Source of the DNA: Proteiniphilum sp.
GTDB lineage: Bacteria > Bacteroidota > Bacteroidia > Bacteroidales > Dysgonomonadaceae
DNA length: 15,393 nt
Assembly: GCA_031284475.1 (NCBI GenBank)
Contig: JAISZV010000023.1
Location: 1 to 15,393, forward strand
Direction of reading: 5' to 3'
This document shows positions 14,070 through 15,393 of this stretch, piece by piece. Both the position numbers and the translations under genes were made by a program. The first letter of the stretch is position 1. Each line of letters opens with the position of its first letter. Below the pieces are notes generated by a model. It saw only the letters and a list, made by a program, of their open reading frames with translations, was not told the DNA's origin and ran no database searches.

Positions 14070-14105
14070 AAGGCCCTTCCGGGGTAATAACCCCGGAGAG
14101 GACGC
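14070..14105 (+). promoter_or_regulatory. GC-rich hairpin in the leader of the Usp gene
   Basis: The core is TCCGGGG-TAATAA-CCCCGGA (14078-14097), a perfect 7-bp stem with a 6-nt loop. The stem can extend outward through a G-T pair, a mismatch and further CC/GG and AGG/CCT pairs. It has no T tract afterwards and ends just before AAAAGG, a good ribosome-binding site for the ATG at 14122. It is the strongest stem in the window besides the 2336 terminator. A possible -7-like box (GATCTTTG, 14051-14058) lies 20 bases upstream, which would place the hairpin near the mRNA 5' end. Confidence 0.6.
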
Positions 14106-14121
14106 CTAAAAGGTTGATATT

Positions 14122-15267
14122 ATGGGAAAAGATAAAGAAAAAAGCGATATAAACAACGGGAAATTAGTTACCGTTGCTATCCATACGTATGATAAAGCGC
14201 ATATATTAAAATCGATCCTTGAGTCGGAAGGAATTCCGGCAGCCATACACGGTATACAGATGATCGATCCGGTAGTGCCCGGAAATGTGCGCGTGCGAAT
14301 TAATGAGAGCGACCTCCCTGAAGCGCTCCGGATCATTGAAGAGGTGGATTTCACCTCAAGTGAGGGAGAAAAAGAGCAGAAAAAAACGAAGAAAGAGATA
14401 CTCATTCCGGTGGACTTCTCCGATTATTCTTTAACGGCATGTGAGTTCGGATTTCGCCTGGCGCGCGACCTGGACTGTAAAATAAAACTGCTCCATGCTT
14501 TTTTTACTCCTTTCTATCCGGCGTCGGTTCCCTTTGGAGACGCCTTCACCCTGCAAACGACCGACGACGAGCTCTCGCAGGACATTAGAAACAGGACGGA
14601 AAAAGAGATGCAAAGCCTGGTAGAGAAGATTGAGAGCAGAATTGCTTCCGGCTCCATACCGCATATATCTTATAAAACCGCTTTGATAGAAGGATTGCCC
14701 GAAGAGGAAATTATCACTTATTCCAAGAAGATGCGCCCGACAGCCATTGTGATGGGAACAAGAGGAAAAAATGCCAAGGAACCGGATCTTATCGGAAGTG
14801 TTACCGCTGAAGTAATGGAGGGTTGCAGGACGCCCGTTTTTGCTATTCCTGAGGGAGCTAAGATAAGAAGCCTTTCCGAAATGAAAACCATTGTTTTTCT
14901 TACCAATTTCCAGGAGCGTGAATTTAAGGCGTTTGATATCATGATGAAATTTCTGAAGCCGTACCCTGTAAAAGTCTATCTGGCGCATATAGCCAAGAAG
15001 GAGGATGTGTGGAATGAAATTAAATTATCAGGCGTCCAGAAACGTTTTTCCGATCTCTACCCCCAGGTGCGGATCGAGTATAAATTGATCGACCAAAGTG
15101 AAGGATTGGAAGTGACGCTCGACAAGTTCACGGATGAGAACAAGATAGATATGGTATCCCTGTCGAGTTCGCACCGCAATATTTTTGCGAGGATATTCAA
15201 CCCGGGAATCGCAAGAAGAATGATATTCCACTCCGATACGCCATTGTTGGTGATAAAGGGGATGTAA
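14122..15267 (+). CDS. DUF2007 domain fused to tandem universal stress protein domains
   Basis: This 381-residue cytosolic protein has three parts. Residues 14-77 (KLVTVAIHTYDKAHILKSIL, then IDPVVPGNVRVRI) fit DUF2007, a small alpha-beta domain seen in putative signalling proteins. After a charged linker (78-92), the first UspA domain spans about 93-243, from ILIPVDFSDYS to TPVFAIPE. It contains the ATP-binding pattern G-2x-G-9x-GS (G212, G215, G225, S226), so nucleotide binding is likely. The second UspA domain (about 254-380, from MKTIVFLTNF to TPLLVIKGM) lacks this glycine pattern, having SLSSSHRNIF instead, and is probably degenerate. The start ATG follows AAAAGG at good spacing. It probably senses or buffers stress; the ligand is unknown. 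Confidence 0.9.
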   Translation: MGKDKEKSDINNGKLVTVAIHTYDKAHILKSILESEGIPAAIHGIQMIDPVVPGNVRVRINESDLPEALRIIEEVDFTSSEGEKEQKKTKKEILIPVDFSDYSLTACEFGFRLARDLDCKIKLLHAFFTPFYPASVPFGDAFTLQTTDDELSQDIRNRTEKEMQSLVEKIESRIASGSIPHISYKTALIEGLPEEEIITYSKKMRPTAIVMGTRGKNAKEPDLIGSVTAEVMEGCRTPVFAIPEGAKIRSLSEMKTIVFLTNFQEREFKAFDIMMKFLKPYPVKVYLAHIAKKEDVWNEIKLSGVQKRFSDLYPQVRIEYKLIDQSEGLEVTLDKFTDENKIDMVSLSSSHRNIFARIFNPGIARRMIFHSDTPLLVIKGM

Positions 15268-15276
15268 GATCAAAAA

Positions 15277-15393
15277 AAGAGGCTGTATCAAAATAGAAAA
15301 TAGGCCTTTGAGAATTGAATATTTGGAATTGTTCTCCGATCGGAGTACGAATACAAAGGCAGTTTCGCTAAATAGGTAAAATTTAGAACCGGA
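15277..15393. mobile_element. Possible terminal region of an insertion sequence, cut by the window end
   Basis: From about 15277 the sequence reads GAGGCTGTATCAAAATAG, which resembles the GAGGCTGT-type ends of several transposase families I remember, including IS1182-like elements. It continues with a 7-bp inverted repeat (GCCTTTG 15304-15310, CAAAGGC 15354-15360) enclosing a 12-base perfect palindrome, CTCCGATCGGAG (15334-15345). There is no gene in this part. No transposase is visible, so this is a tentative call. A structured 3' untranslated region of the Usp gene is the alternative. Confidence 0.35.

Overview
The window looks like chromosomal DNA of a Bacteroidales bacterium, plausibly Dysgonomonadaceae-like, though the genus is inferred from protein style only. 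The evidence is a complete Bat (Bacteroides aerotolerance) operon, Bacteroidetes-type promoters (TTG, about 19-21 bp, TAnnTTTG), A-rich leaders mostly without Shine-Dalgarno sites, and a porin-type beta-barrel ending in Phe. The core genes are about half G+C. Only the first gene is on the minus strand.

Layout. (1) 1-917, minus: tgt, cut by the window edge, with its promoter at 957-964. (2) About 918-2335: an AT-rich accessory stretch with a GC-rich hairpin patch (1045-1125) and three decayed plus-strand genes: a C-terminal remnant, a small lipoprotein, and an outer-membrane beta-barrel. Each is broken by single-base indels. A strong terminator (2336-2375) closes it. (3) 2587-4205: lipA and lipB, overlapping by 4 nt, for lipoate synthesis and transfer. 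(4) 4239-13572: the Bat operon. The order is moxR, a DUF58 protein, a BatD-like membrane protein, batA, batB, batC, batD, batE and a PAP2 phosphatase, with short gaps or overlaps and a leader carrying two dyads. (5) 13629-14006: a small HTH protein with a very good promoter. (6) 14122-15267: a DUF2007-UspA-UspA fusion, preceded by a strong GC-rich hairpin. (7) 15268-15393: non-coding DNA with nested inverted repeats, possibly the edge of an insertion sequence.

How the genes work together. MoxR-type AAA+ ATPases act as chaperones for VWA proteins. Here one is encoded with the cytosolic VWA-like DUF58 protein and the membrane VWA proteins BatA and BatB. BatC and BatE add TPR domains. BatD and its shorter paralogue add large periplasmic domains with a cytosolic tail, suggesting an envelope-spanning complex. 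LipA/LipB and Tgt are housekeeping enzymes.

I found no convincing undescribed system, CRISPR array, complete mobile element or tRNA. The best leads are the decayed island, the paired BatD-like proteins, the structured leaders of the bat operon and the Usp gene, and the DUF2007-Usp fusion.
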